From NCBI GenBank assembly GCA_963576735.1, contig OY755197.1:9994501-10058500 (forward strand): 64,000 bases of DNA, written 5' to 3'. The translations under genes were made by a program, and so were the position numbers. The notes under the pieces are model-generated. The model was not told the origin of the DNA. It saw nothing but the letters and a program-made list of their open reading frames with translations, and ran no database searches. This document shows, piece by piece, positions 10,163 to 21,890 of the stretch. The stretch is from Bedellia somnulentella. Lineage: Eukaryota; Arthropoda; Insecta; Lepidoptera; Bedelliidae. Position 1 is the first letter of the stretch. Each line of letters opens with the position of its first letter.

Positions 10163-12594
10163 GTCTATTAAACTTTTGAAATGTTTGAAGTATGGACTTT
10201 TGGCGTAATTAGAAACAGAACATTTATTGTTTATTCCTGAATCTGCAATCTCTATATTCGAAATGTCTTTGACTTCATCGGAACTTGTTTTAATAAGAGT
10301 TTGTTGCGATTTAATGACATCTTTTGTCAGACATTGAGACAACAAAATAACATACAAATTGCTTACAAATAAATTAATTTCTTGCAAATTGTCAAATAAA
10401 AATAACCTTGCTATTATATCTTTCAACACTTTTTTTTCCTTAAACGGTACGTCATTTTTATCAATATGTTTACATATATTTTTATAAATGTGCGCAATAT
10501 AGGTACAGGGGGTATATTTGTAGGTAACTTATTTTTTTAAAAACATTGTTCTAGGTATACCTGAAGTTTCATATTATTATTAAAAGCTTCAGATGTGGCA
10601 TTTATTAAGGCGAACGAAAAATCTGTAACAATTCAGAAAATCATTGACGGACTTAAAAATTGCGTTTGAATCGTGCTTCACTGAGACCATGGAGGCAACT
10701 GGAAAAAATTTTGCTTTTAAATTTACAACGCCAGAATACAAAAAGGTTCTGCTTTTTTGAGTCTCCGTATTTAGGTTTCTCGTGACACCACCAGTAGCAT
10801 CAAGGTGTAAAATCGATTTAATAGGAAGTTCATTTATCATTCAAAGATTTGGCCTCAGATCTAATTTTTCGAAATACGTCATCTGATTTAACACTTTTTC
10901 AATTTAACTGCTATTATTTTTTTTTGTTTTATTACCAAAGTTTTTTCATGAATTAATTCATTTTTTAAATTGGCTCTCTCCATACCTCTTATTTGAAGTG
11001 TGCAATTGTTCTGGTGGCAAAAATTTAAACTATTACTTAGCAAACTAACATGACCATTAAAAATTGTCACCTTAAACAATTAACAGTTAAAATACTTACA
11101 TTTAGCTGACAAAACAATCGCACTACTTTTTAAAAACTTAATATTCTTGAATATTATCGAACATGTGTTGTTGTAATATTTTTCGATATATTTTCTTAGA
11201 ATATAAGGATACGTTTCAGAATTCGGTATGCAAAGTTTTACTAAAATGATGCAGATTACGAAACCATTTCGAGATATTATAGTTATAAACAATATTTTCT
11301 TGAAATTATATCAATTGAAGCTAAGATTTTATCAAAAAACTGTAACAGTGTTTGACCTTCAATGTTGTTTCAAAGACATACGGTTTTGCAGTTTATTAAT
11401 AAAATATCGAAAATCATAGGTTTGTTTAGTATAATATCGTAATAATTTCATTTGACATCACAAATTCGTGATATGTTTTGCAATCAGCAACATTTTTATA
11501 AAACATTTCGCTTCATTTGCATGTCGCTACGTGATTTTATCGATCGATGACGTCATTAAGTACAAAAGTTGAACAATCTTTAAAAAATCATAACCTTACA
11601 ATTACTCATTTTAAATGGAAAATATTCAAATTAGTCCTTTCTTTTCGTGTTTACTATCGAATAAAAATATTTAATAAATACCAAAAAAAAACTTTGCATA
11701 CCGAATTAAGTGTGTTTTTAATTATCATTTTTCAAAGATAATTTCATTAAGTGTAAAGTCGCCTTCTGTGTATGAAATTTTGGCCTTGGGTACAAATCCT
11801 ACATTTTTTTGTACCGTCCGGTAATATGGGGTAGGAGTTGTCAGTACTAGATATATTAAAAATCCATTTTGGAAAATGTATATTATTGTCGTGCGACACT
11901 TCAAGTGTTTGGGTGGATATATTATCTTGTTCAATGTTATGGCAATTGGACTCGTTTTGGGTATATTGCGTTATTTAACGTTTTGTCATTTTCTAAACTA
12001 ATAGGATCAGTTTATATAAAGGAATCATAATACTCTTGATCCAAAACAATATCTTCTAAGATTTGATGTGAATTAGCGTCCCATTTTTGTTCGAGTCTTT
12101 GACTTCCGGGCTTCGAAGTAAATTTTTGGTAGTTGTTGTCCACATTGTCAAAATCTATCAAATCTCGATCTTTTTGGTTAAGGTTGATTAAATCAGCAAA
12201 ATTATTTGAAACCCTTACATTTAACGGTAAACTAGAAGAGGGTAGTGAGTTGTTGCAACTATAAACAGGACTTATAGCCCGTGTTGATGATTTTGATACA
12301 AGAATATTTGCATAAGGAGATATTGCTAAAATAGTATTTATAGTCTGATTTTTCTCAGGGATCATGTTTTTAAGGATTTTGTGTAACCTGAAACGATTTT
12401 TTAAAATTGTGTTCTATATTTAAACCACAACATATTTTTATTATATAAATAGGGGAATCATTGTTATGATTTATTATTGTTTTTATTTTATCTAAGTCAA
12501 AACATTTCATATTTATTTCAGCCATTTCTTTTTCAACTTCAACTACCCTGACTGCGGTAAACCAAAAAATAATGCCATAATCAATCTGAAGAAT
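10163..12594 (-). mobile_element. Ulp1/PHD/DATGG element, copy 1 (minus, truncated)
   Basis: The minus strand repeats nearly base for base the plus-strand sequence at ~16.63-20.68 kb. Frames in order, right to left: 12370-12624 (KEMAEINMKCFDLDKIKTII), 12012-12365 (a Ser/Asn-rich segment ending EDIVLDQEYYDSFI), 10888-11292 (YPYILRKYIEKYY ... CHQNNCTLQIRGMER), 10589-10840 (LHLDATGGVTRNLNTE) and 9995-10429 (QCLTKDVIKSQQ ... SPYFKHFKSLID). It stops at 10163, before the PHD and protease parts. An AATT-type MITE sits at 11224-11703. There are stops throughout, so it is non-functional. Confidence 0.75.
11224..11703. mobile_element. MITE, AATT/CGGTATGCAAAG family, copy a
   Basis: Terminal inverted repeats CGGTATGCAAAGTTTT / AAAACTTTGCATACCG, flanked by AATT on both sides (11220-11223 and 11704-11707). 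The paralog in copy 3 (near 32,790) is empty, confirming the limits. 480 bp, no coding capacity. Confidence 0.85.
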
Positions 12595-12769
12595 GATAAT
12601 GATATAATTGATATTCTCACTCAAAAAATTAAGAGCTAATGCATTTTTCCGGTCCCAGATCCGGTTATTTTAAATACAAAATTATTTACTAATAAAAATA
12701 AAATATGTAATAAAATTAAAAAAATAGAAACAAGATTAGGCGTTGGAGATATCAAAGGTGCAGCAGAAC
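12588..12769 (+). pseudogene. RT gene N-terminal fragment
   Basis: Plus strand, frame LKNDNDIIDILTQKIK ... IKKIETRLGVGDIKGAAE, the same as the N-terminal part of the minus-strand RT gene at 14.56-16.64 kb. It breaks off at 12,769 (gcagcagaac). It lies head-to-head with the Ulp1-type element, exactly as in copy 2, so the pair was duplicated together. Confidence 0.7.
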
Positions 12770-13159
12770 CCCTTCTCCCATAATAGTTAAAATCTTAACG
12801 TTAGTAAATGTGCAGCTAAGTGCACAACAAGCTTTACAATGTTATTCAAATATTGTTCTCAACGCAAATAATTACGGCTCCTCATTTAAAAACCTTTATT
12901 TGAGTGTGCATTCTATTATATTTATAACCAAAACGCTAACGGTATTCATCCCGAAACATTGGATTTTTTTCCATACAAATAATATATTGTAATAGAAAAC
13001 ACTACAAACGTAATCAAAATACATTTGATTCTATATTCCGAACATTAAATGCATCAATTCCGAAATCCCGAAATCTTTACGATAAAGAAGTGCTTTCCAT
13101 ACTAAGCCGCCGGTCAACTTTAGGTAAATATGCATCCGATTATCCGATCTATGTTTATA

Positions 13160-13422
13160 ATACTCATAAATAGTATTGCCGTTCTTTAATGGCCAGAGAG
13201 GCATGAATGCAGTGGGGCGAAGATTTGTTGAATTTCTTCTATCAACAATATTCGATCGCCTCTCACAACTAAACGAGTTCCGGTAACACTTAGAGACTTA
13301 GTAACTCAGATAGCCTAGATTGTAGGCTTTACAGAAAAACTAAATTTATCAATAGTTTTGCCGTCCTACATATGGTCAGAGAGGCATGAATGCAAGGGCG
13401 AAGATTTGTTGAATTTCTTCTA
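13160..13422. repeat. Tandem ~181-183-bp satellite-like units
   Basis: Units run from tcaacaatattcgatcgcct to aagatttgttgaatttctt, starting at 13,242 with a partial unit before it. Further units follow the Helitron at 14,379-14,556. Related units occur at 25.8-25.9, 26.87-27.25 and 40.07-40.35 kb. Confidence 0.75.
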
Positions 13423-14378
13423 TCTATAGTTATAATAAATCTGTAGAGAGGTCAATACCGACGTAGTAGAATTGACCCTTGAGTAGGTCAACGATATCAG
13501 GTTGTGATTAGGGATCGATACTGATGCCAAAAATGCAATCAGTAAATTTTTTGTCTGTCTGTCTGTCGGTTTGTATGTTCCTTATGGAAACAAAAACTAC
13601 TCGACGGATTTTAACGAAACTTAGTACAATTATTCTTCATACTTCTGGGCAGGTTTTAATATACTTTCCAACCGAGTAGTAAAGGGGAATTTTGGGAAAT
13701 TTTGGAAAACGGAAGAAGTTACTCCATTTTTTAAGCTTCCGTCGCGTGTGCAGCCTAATGGTTAAACTTACATAAAAATCATGTATGACGGAAATATTTT
13801 TCATTAAATTATCAAAAAAAAAACCTCAACAGTTTATGTCTATCTTTTACGGTTGACTCACAATAACACTCGTAATTCCTGATAGCTTAGCAGTTCGGAA
13901 CATTCTGATTATATTTGTTTACTCTTACGTTTGTAAACCTCTCACTCATCCTTAATTTAAAAAAGGTAACATTATTAACTATTCAATAAAAAAAAAATAG
14001 AAATCGGTAGAGAAACACCGAAATTATACATAAAATCGCCATCGCGCCCGTGACCAAAACCAAATCTTTACTAATTTACATATAACATACTAGATGGCGC
14101 CAGTAGTTGCATCCTACATCACGTAATGATTAATTTTTTAGATTGTTATAAATACTTCATAGCGTTTTATTTCAAAATTTGCCATTAAACGGAAATACTG
14201 AACCGTTCGTTAAAGCGCATTCAAAATCACCAAACTACACTGTTTAGGGAGTGTTATAAATTTAATAAATTGAAAACATTGCGCTGAATTTCACAATGCT
14301 TGAGCAGTGACTGAAGAAAGAAACCTCAGATATTTAAAAAAACAACGCTACCCGTGTGAAGCTGGGACGATCCACTAG
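13423..14378 (+). mobile_element. Non-autonomous Helitron, copy 1
   Basis: Starts TCTATAGTTATAATAAATCT and ends ...GGGACGATCCACTAG, inserted between A and T of a satellite unit (ttcttcta / tcaacaata). Neighbouring units show the empty site. 956 bp with no Rep/helicase. A weak CCCG...TGGG hairpin precedes the CTAG end. Internal GTCTGTCTGTCTGTC and CGACGGATTTTAACGAAA motifs are usual in lepidopteran Helitrons. Confidence 0.85.
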
Positions 14379-14556
14379 TCAACAATATTCGATCGCCTCT
14401 CACAACTTTACGAGTCCCGGTAACACTGGGACACTAAGTAATTCAGATAGCGTAGATTATAGGCTTTACAGAAAAACTATACTCATAAATAGTTTTGCCG
14501 TCCTTCATATGGCCAGAGAGGCATGAATGCAGGTGGGCGAAGATTTGTTGAATTTC
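14379..14556. repeat. Satellite unit after Helitron 1
   Basis: One ~178-bp unit of the tcaacaatattcgatcg family. It joins directly to RT coding sequence at 14,557. Confidence 0.75.
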
Positions 14557-16640
14557 AAGTTGCGTCCCACACTATTGTCTTCCCATTTTTCCATGGAATC
14601 AACGACATACCATCTGGCCTCTTACCAACATCGCGCAGCAAACCTGACGGTTCCAGGATAGCTGGAATGTTGACAGTGGTAAGAGCCCGTCTGATGATGT
14701 CATTGATTGCAGCATGGCGAGGTATACGCCTCCAATCTGAGACCTAAGGCTAGAGAAAAGGAGCCTCTGTCTAGTCGAGTTCCCAGATTACTAGATGGGA
14801 GAGCTCGTAGCCAATGTCCCGAATCTGGCTCGCAGCAAGCCAAAAGACGCGCCCGCTCCACTAAGTCAAGAGCTGAATTCAAAAGATTTGCCTGAACTTG
14901 ACCGCAAAGAGGCTCGTCCCATTGCCTCTGAGAAGCCAGATTAACGGGAACATTAACACTAGGACCGACCATTTCTATCCATGCTTTCTTGGCGTCTGGG
15001 AGATCTATAACCTCCGATAAGCTCACTACGTTTCTCACTATGCGTAAGAACAGATCCTTGGTGGAGAAACCAGACGACAAGAAAGCAGGTAAGGCTATAC
15101 TTGAGATGCTGCGGATGCCAATACCACCGTGTCAAATCGGTAGTGTGGCTTGTGTCCAGCAGCGTTCATTTAAAGATATGTTAAAAATTTTGACTAAAGT
15201 ATCTTTGATTATATTATCTTTATCCGAAAGAACTGAGATTTGCCTCCATAAGCCAGAACATCTCAGAACATATGTGAATTTTGGTACAAACAAGCAATAT
15301 TTAATTATAGTGTAAGCCACGTGAGGATTTAGTTCTTCCAAAAGAGTGGAACAATCGTGAAACTTGGATAACTTATCTTTTATAAAGTTGGGAATGGAAG
15401 CATCCAAAACCGGAGCACCTAGGAGGTGAAGAGATTCGTCATCAATCATTCTTATACCAGGAGCCAAACAGCTAAATTTAGATTTTAATTCCACAACAGT
15501 TTCTGAGTTTATCTTAGAGCCAAAATATAATTCGCATTTTCTAAAATTCAATTCTAACCCGATTTTTTTAAAATTGTCTATTAAATTTTCTAAATCATTT
15601 AAAACCTCATTCGCCTCACCTCCAATGGTACCATAATCTAAATACCACACATTGAACTTGGAGGCTAAGTCCTTTATGTGTGGGTGTATAGCCAAACTAA
15701 AAATAGCCGGACCCAGAGGATCACCTTGCTGGCAGCCGACACAAGAATTAATTAATTTTCCACGATGAATCAATTTAGAGGGTGAACTATAGCATTGCCA
15801 AAGATAATTATATAAATCCGGAGTTTGGTCTTTAACTGCTGCCAGCAAGGCGGCTCTATCGACTGCATTGAAAGCATTTTTAACATCAACTTTCAACAGA
15901 ACGCTATCCTGACAATGCTGTAGGAACGCACGGACACCATGAACAGCTGCCTCACATCCGCCGTTGGTTCCGAAACCTAGTTGTACAGGCTCAAAGTAAT
16001 TTTTAATATCCTTGATATGTTTACAACATATTTTCGAAACCAGACGACGGATGGTGTTTCCCACAGCTATTGGCCCGATACCTCCATCTTTTTTAGTAAG
16101 TGCACAAAGGCTAGCGCCGTATAAAAGGTCTATTATTGAATTGCAAACTTTACCACTTAGGCAGAGATTAACCGAACGCGTTATTTCACCCAAAAGTACC
16201 CTATCAGCTTCCCCGACGGAGAAACTCAACAAATCTTTAAAGTGTTGAGGAGTTAATCCGTCGAGTCCGCCAGCAGAACCGTTTCTGAAAGTAAATATCG
16301 CATTTAGAATCTCTGCCGAAGTGGCTTCTGGTGAACTCATACTAAAATCAGGAGGTTCAGGCATTCTTAACGTCTCTGTTGGAAGAGGATGCTTTGCTCT
16401 CAGAGACTCCATAGTCTCTTGATTGTCAGTGGCAATAACATCACTGGAAAAAAGCAGTTCTGCTGCACCTTTGATATCTCCAACGCCTAATCTTGTTTCT
16501 ATTTTTTTAATTTTATTACATATTTTATTTTTATTAGTAAATAATTTTGTATTTAAAATAACCGGATCTGGGACCGGAAAAATGCATTGGCTCTTAATTT
16601 TTTGAGTGAGAATATCAATTATATCATTATCATTCTTCAG
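14557..16640 (-). pseudogene. Unusual non-LTR-like reverse transcriptase gene, defective
   Basis: Minus strand. The N-terminus (16,640-16,413) reads IKKIETRLGVGDIKGAAE. The RT core follows: FRNGSAGGLDGLTPQHFKDL, LYGASLCALTKKDGGIGPIA, motif A VDVKNAFNAVDRA, motif B CQQGDPLGPAIFSLAIHP and motif C WYLDYGTIGG (15,629-15,648). The catalytic pair is D-Y, not D-D. A TGA at 15,132-15,134 replaces an expected Arg codon; reading resumes with HGGIGIRSISSIALPAF ... WLRALPSSNLGTRLD. Near 14,720 a deletion removes a Cys/His segment, then [20 protein letters not shown] and [20 protein letters not shown] close the fragment. This resembles a family of invertebrate multi-copy RT proteins with a C-terminal nuclease-like domain; I cannot name the clade. 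It is dead at the active site and by nonsense. Confidence 0.75.
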
Positions 16641-16860
16641 ATTGATTATGGCATTATTTTTTGGTTTACCGCAGTCAGGGTAGTTGAAGTTGAAAAAGAA
16701 ATGGCTGATTTAAATATGAAATGTTTTGACTTAGATAAAATAAAAACAATAATAAATCATAACAATGATTCCCCTATTTATATAATAAAAATATGTTGTG
16801 GTTTAAATATAAAACACAATTTTAAAAAATCGTTTCAGGTTACACAAAATCCTTAAAAAC

Positions 16861-18461
16861 CAAAGATATTAAACTATACTTACTAGAACATAGATGGGAC
16901 ACTTCGTACTAAACCTGTTATCTTGGAAAGAAAAACGCCATCTAACGTCCACTGGAATAACTTATGCATTTTTGCATTTTTCCAATTTATGAAATAATTC
17001 TGCTTTTGTATATTCGATGGCGTTAGTTTTATTAAGGTACTAGAAATGCTAGTGATGTCCATAGTTATCTAATTTTTTTAAAGAACTTGTTTTATATTTT
17101 TATTTTTAACTTTACATTAACACTAATTTTACCAAATTAAAACTATAACTTAAAACTTAAAATAAAATAAAACGATGGCAAAGGAATTTAACAAAACTTT
17201 TTTTAAGGGACTTGATTCAATGCAATCAAGTCCCTTAAAATAAAATAAGTTTTGTTAATTTTTGTCTTTTGGACTGGATGTGAACACCAGGGTCCAACTT
17301 TGCTATATAACGAAGTTTAATGTTTGCGTACGATTCAATGACCGCTCGTATCAAATGTAATCCGTGATTGAGCATGGCAGGACTTTCGAGTGAATGAACA
17401 ATAAGGCCTTCGAAAACTCATAAAAAATACCTCATTGACAAGGGTTGTTGTTAATTCATCACAAATTCAATTCGTCCCACAAAATTCTATGTGTAAATAA
17501 ATTCGTCACAACTATAATTTTAAGGAGTGGATTATTTTGGTCATTGCAAATTCGTCATAGTCTTATTTTCTGTATAGACAGTAGAATAATCCAACAATAT
17601 TAAAATGAAAAACGTTATATTTGTTTATTAAAACATCAATTCAGTAATTTAAACTTATACCTAAATTTTAAATTACATTGCAAATTAAATAATATTCCCA
17701 TCCCTATTCTTACACTGCTGAGCAGGGGTAGTAAACATTTGGCTGGTTTATCAAAATGCAAGTAGGTATACAAAATACATCTATACTACCATATTAAACA
17801 AATTTCTTTATGAAACCTACAAGAATTAGCTTTTTAAGTATAGCGACACTCGGAACAAGCAACGCGGATCGTTCAGTTTAAAACGATCGCAGTGTTTATC
17901 AGTCATTCGAAATTGCGTTGCTCTGAAAATCGTATTCAACCAAACGACACGCTGTAAATACCGCTACACGAACTGAACAAGTTTAAAAATGTTCAAGTCA
18001 CAGGTTTTTTTTCAATATGAAAAAGTGTTAGCTTGGCGTCGCTCGCTCGACTCTCGCTTGACCATAGTAGCTAAAGGTTTGACACCTCTGAATTAACTTT
18101 AACGAATTAGTGAATCTACTCAACAATAGATGGCGCTGTTTTAAATTACAAAATATATTCTAGTAATTTCTAAGAAATATAAAATGAAACACTTAAAATA
18201 AATGATTAAAAATATAAATAGTTACGAAAAAAACTGATTTGTTCTTCTGCTTGCACTCCATATTTGGATTTACAACGACGTAACGCGCACTTCGGCATAT
18301 TCTTTTTTCTTTCGATAATTTAATTGATGTTGTCTATGACGTACTTTCTCGCGGACGACTTACCACAGACTGAACGACTTGTTACCTAAATGTAACAAGT
18401 CTTAGCGTAGAACCTAAGTGTAATATGTCCGGTCTATCAATATATAAGTTTAAAGTCTTTG
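16861..18461. mobile_element. hAT-like non-autonomous element
   Basis: Flanked by TTAAAAAC on both sides (16,853-16,860 and 18,462-18,469), an 8-bp duplication that fits the hAT rule. Ends CAAAGATATTAAACT and, inverted, CAAAGACTTTAAACT. The uninterrupted site ccttaaaaacatgatccc is present in copies 1 (~12,370) and 3 (~29,065). 1601 bp, no transposase. Confidence 0.88.
17201..17240. repeat. Perfect 17-bp hairpin
   Basis: ttttaagggacttgatt pairs with aatcaagtcccttaaaa across a 6-nt loop, inside the hAT-like element. Confidence 0.85.
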
Positions 18462-18823
18462 TTAAAAACATGATCCCTGAGAGAAATCAGACTATAAATA
18501 CTATTTTAGCAATATCTCCTTATGCAAATATTCCTGTATCAAAATCATCAACACGGACTATAAGTCCTGTTTATAGTTGCAACAACTCACTACCCTCTTC
18601 TAGTTTACCGTTAAATGTAAAGGTTTCAAATAATTTTGCTGATTTAATCAACCTTAACCAAAAAGATCGAGATTTGATAGATTTTGACAATGTGGACAAC
18701 AAATACCAAAAATTTACTTCGAAGCCCGGAAGTCAAAGACTCGAACAAAAATGGGACGCTAATTCACATCAAATCTTAGAAGATATTGTTTTGGATCAAG
18801 AGTATTATGATTCCTTTATATAA
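18425..18823 (+). pseudogene. Ulp1-element Ser/Asn-rich segment
   Basis: A ~120-residue frame (the first ~15 residues come from the hAT-like insert). It is a polar, Ser/Asn-rich linker ending SHQILEDIVLDQEYYDSFI. It is the same as 12012-12365 (minus) and, with a frameshift, 29073-29420. No domain recognised; probably the N-terminal linker of the element's long protein. Three similar copies support it as original coding sequence. Confidence 0.55.
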
Positions 18824-19131
18824 ACTGATCCTATTAGTTTAGAAAATGACAAAACGTTAAATAACGCAATATACCCAAAACGAGTCCAATTGCCATAACA
18901 TTGAACAAGATAATATATCCACCCAAACACTTGAAGTGTCGCACGACAATAATATACATTTTCCAAAATGGATTTTTAATATATCTAGTACTGACAACTC
19001 CTACCCCATATTACCGGACGGTACAAAAAAATGTAGGATTTATACCCAAGGCCAAAATTTCATACACAGAAGGCGACTTTACAATTAATGAAATTATCTT
19101 TGAAAAATGATAATTAAAAACACACTTAATT

Positions 19132-19620
19132 CGGTATGCAAAGTTTTTTTTTGGTATTTATTAAATATTTTTATTCGATAGTAAACACGAAAAGAAAAGA
19201 CTCATTTGAATATTTTCCATTTAAAATGAGTAATTGTAAGGTTATGATTTTTTAAAGATTGTTCAACTTTTGTACTTAATGACGTCATCGATCGATAAAA
19301 TCACGTAGCGACATGCAAATGAAGCGAAATGTTTTATAAAAATGTTGCTGATTGCAAAACATATCACGAATTTGTGATGTCAAATGAAATTATTACGATA
19401 TTATACTAAACAAACCTATGATTTTCGATATTTTATTAATAAACTGCAAAACCGTATGTCTTTGAAACAACATTGAAGGTCAAACACTGTTACAGTTTTT
19501 TGATAAAATAACAGTCATCTTAGCTTCAATTGATATAATTTCAAGAAAATATTGTTTATAACCATAATATCTCGAAATGGTTTCGTAATCTGCATCACTT
19601 TAGTAAAACTTTGCATACCG
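19132..19620. mobile_element. MITE, AATT/CGGTATGCAAAG family, copy b
   Basis: Same element and same site as copy a, flanked by AATT (19,128-19,131 and 19,621-19,624). It was therefore present before copies 1 and 2 separated. 489 bp. Confidence 0.85.
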
Positions 19621-19956
19621 AATTCTGAAACGTATCCTTATATTCTAAGAAAATATATCGAAAAATATTACAACAACACATGTCCGATAATATTCAAGAA
19701 TATTAAGTTTTTAAAAAGTAGTGCGATTGTTTTGTCAGCTAAATGTAAGTATTTTAACTGTTAATTGTTTAAGGTGACAATTTTTAATGGTCATGTTAGT
19801 TTGCTAAGTAATAGTTTAAATTTTTGCCACCAGAACAATTGCACACTTCAAATAAGAGGTATGGAGAGAGCCAATTTAAAAAATGAATTAATTCATGAAA
19901 AAACTTTGGTGGTAAAACAAAAAAAAATAATAGCAGTTAAATTGAAAAAGTGTTAA
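19621..19956 (+). pseudogene. Ulp1-element Cys/His segment
   Basis: After the MITE the frame reads YPYILRKYIEKYYNNTCPII, then (19765-19956) FKVTIFNGHVSLLSNSLNFCHQ ... CTLQIRGMERANLKNEL. The spacing of Cys and His (AKCKYFNCKVF ... FCHQNNC) suggests a zinc-binding DNA-contacting module, as often precedes a DDE transposase core. Copies 1 and 3 repeat it. In copy 3 it continues through a ~120-bp stretch (33,600-33,720) that copies 1 and 2 have lost. Confidence 0.5.
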
Positions 19957-20003
19957 ATCAGATGACGTATTTCGAAAAATTAGATCTGAGGCCAAATCTT
20001 TGA

Positions 20004-20837
20004 ATGATAAATGAACTTCCTATTAAACCGATTTTACACCTTGATGCTACTGGTGGTGTCACGAGAAACCTAAATACGGAGACTCAAAAAAGCAGAACCT
20101 TTTTGTATTCTGGCGTTGTAAATTTAAAAGCAAAATTTTTTCCAGTTGCCTCCATGGTCTCAGTGAAGCACGATTCAAACGCAATTTTTAAGTCCGTCAA
20201 TGATTTTCTGAATTGTTACAGATTTTTCGTTCGCCTAAATAAATGCCACATCTGAAGCTTTTAATAATAATATGAAACTTCAGGTATACCTAGAACAATG
20301 TTTTTAAAAAAAAAAGTTACCTACAACAAATATACCCCCTGTACCTATATTGCGCACATTTATAAAAATATATGTAAACATATTGATAAAAATGACGTAC
20401 CGTTTAAGGAAAAAAAAGTGTTGAAAGATATAATAGCAAGGTTATTTTTATTTGACAATTTGCAAGAAATTAATATATTTGTAAGCAATTTGTATGTTGT
20501 TTTGTTGTCTCAATGTCTGACAAAAGATGTCATTAAATCGCAACAAACTCTTATTAAAACAAGTTCCGATGAAGTCAAAGACATTTCGAATATAGAGATT
20601 GCAGATTCAGGAATAAACAATAAATGTTCTGTTTCTAATTACGCCAAAAGTCCATACTTCAAACATTTCAAAAGTTTAATAGACCGCATGCAAATTGATG
20701 TAGAGACAAAATTTTCAATCACGCAAATCAATAACTTTTATGATTCTGAATTCCATGAGCTATTTTTAAATAAATATTTAACATACTTGCCATTATGGTC
20801 CAATATGTTGAAAAAAAAAACCCTTGAGTATTGCTGA
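20004..20837 (+). pseudogene. Transposase-like core of the Ulp1 element
   Basis: Frame 20004-20255 has LPIKPILHLDATGGVTRNL ... FLYSGVV ... FPVASMVSVKHDSNAI. The hydrophobic strand with LDATGG looks like the first catalytic Asp of a DDE (RNase H-fold) transposase, and the later strand and KHD the next element of the fold. Frame 20298-20837 adds an all-helical region, KDIIARLFLFDNLQEI ... SPYFKHFKSLIDRM ... PLWSNML, followed out of frame by VKTYFGRLKSGSLD. Stops and shifts separate the parts. The superfamily (MULE-like or other) cannot be fixed by eye. Confidence 0.5.
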
Positions 20838-21037
20838 AGTAAAAACATATTTTGGGCGACTAAAATCCGGATCATTGGATAATCAAAAAAAAAATAAAGC
20901 CAACTCAGTTCATTCGGATTCTTTGTAGAGAAATTGCGTCACTAAGTACCGAGTTCATGGCGGGAATAAAAAAAATAGACTGACTAAAGTTCAAAGAAAA
21001 AATCAAAATAAATGTAGACCAGATTTTTTCATCCAAC

Positions 21038-21331
21038 ATGAAGAAAAATGGAGTAAAAGGAAAAAGTGCTCAGGGGCTTCACTTTTTACTGGAAAGTATT
21101 CAAAACAATTCCAAATACAAAACATTACTCATGAGGACGAAGTATGTTTATATTGTAAGAAAAGTTCTTACGTGGATAAATCTACAAAAAAATGGGTGGC
21201 ATGTAACACTTGCAACCATTGGGTGCCAAAAAAATGGTCTGAATAACGAAAAAAAAAATTTAATAAAAAAAAAACTTGTTTGGCGTGTGATTTTACCGGC
21301 CAACCTTATTACATACCATCTTTACTATTAA
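21038..21331 (+). pseudogene. PHD-like finger of the Ulp1 element
   Basis: Around 21,140-21,290 the frames give DEVCLYCKKSSYVDKSTKKW then VACNTCNHWVPKKW, then CLACDF after a shift. Cys pairs, the W before the last pair and the C-x2-C finish match a PHD finger; the expected His-x2-Cys reads P-x2-W, so it is mutated. Copy 3 (34,750-34,890) repeats the same segment. Confidence 0.55.
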
Positions 21332-21419
21332 ATGTAGAAAGTACAGAAATTTTTGGTATTAAAAATACAGAACAGAATTAAAGAAGATTTCAAGTCATTC
21401 AATTCCCCAGAATACTATT

Positions 21420-21890
21420 GTTGTAGATCATGCATTGTATTTAATTAAAAACGGCCAATACAATGTTTTTTCGGTAGAACAGGCCACATTTCTGTTTGGT
21501 CCCTTAAAAAAACACCATCCTTTTATGATATAATTGAATTGCGAGAGAATCAAGACGTAGTTTTTCCAATTTACACCCTAACATTACTTTCGATGAAGCA
21601 AAAACTTTGCAAATATATGATCCTCTCGGGAATGAGAATATTTTGAATGACCAAATAATAAACACTGTAAATCTACTGTTATTACACAAAAAAAAATACC
21701 ATAATTTTTCTGATTACGATACACCTTAACACATTTTGCAAACTGACGCTTATAATTGTGGACCTATTATAATATATTTCTTTGAATGTATCAAAAACGG
21801 CTCCTCTCTTATGGGTCCAAAAAACGTTGATTTTGATGAATATCGAAAATATATAACAGAAATTATTTATTTTCTATTATATATCTAAGA
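21420..21890 (+). pseudogene. Ulp1/C48-like cysteine protease remnant
   Basis: Broken frames read YDIIELRENQDVVFPI, DPLGNENILNDQIINTVNLL and ILQTDAYNCGPIIIYFFECI (21,735-21,795). Q-x-D-x3-C-G is the signature of Ulp1/sentrin-type (C48) proteases, with catalytic Cys in CG and the oxyanion Gln upstream. The order transposase, PHD, Ulp1 suggests one long protein in the active element. A TAA lies just before this motif and several shifts precede it. Only copy 2 retains this part. Confidence 0.6.

Larger units (their letters stand above)
12778..14556. repeat. Segment S, copy 1 (satellite units plus Helitron)
   Basis: From ccataatag at 12,778 this is nearly identical to 24,793-27,250 in the same orientation. 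It holds a short frame at 12810-12992 with no recognisable domain, a stretch with a possible decayed coding frame (~13,020-13,160), ~181-bp tandem units and a Helitron. It ends at 14,556, where the RT gene begins. Confidence 0.7.

Noticed and set aside
12810..12992. Short frame identical at 24,825-25,007
   Set aside because: Identity reflects the duplication of segment S; no domain and no sign of selection.
15629..15648. YLDYG as a functional variant active site
   Set aside because: The same gene also has a nonsense codon and a deletion, so a single mutation in a dead copy is simpler.
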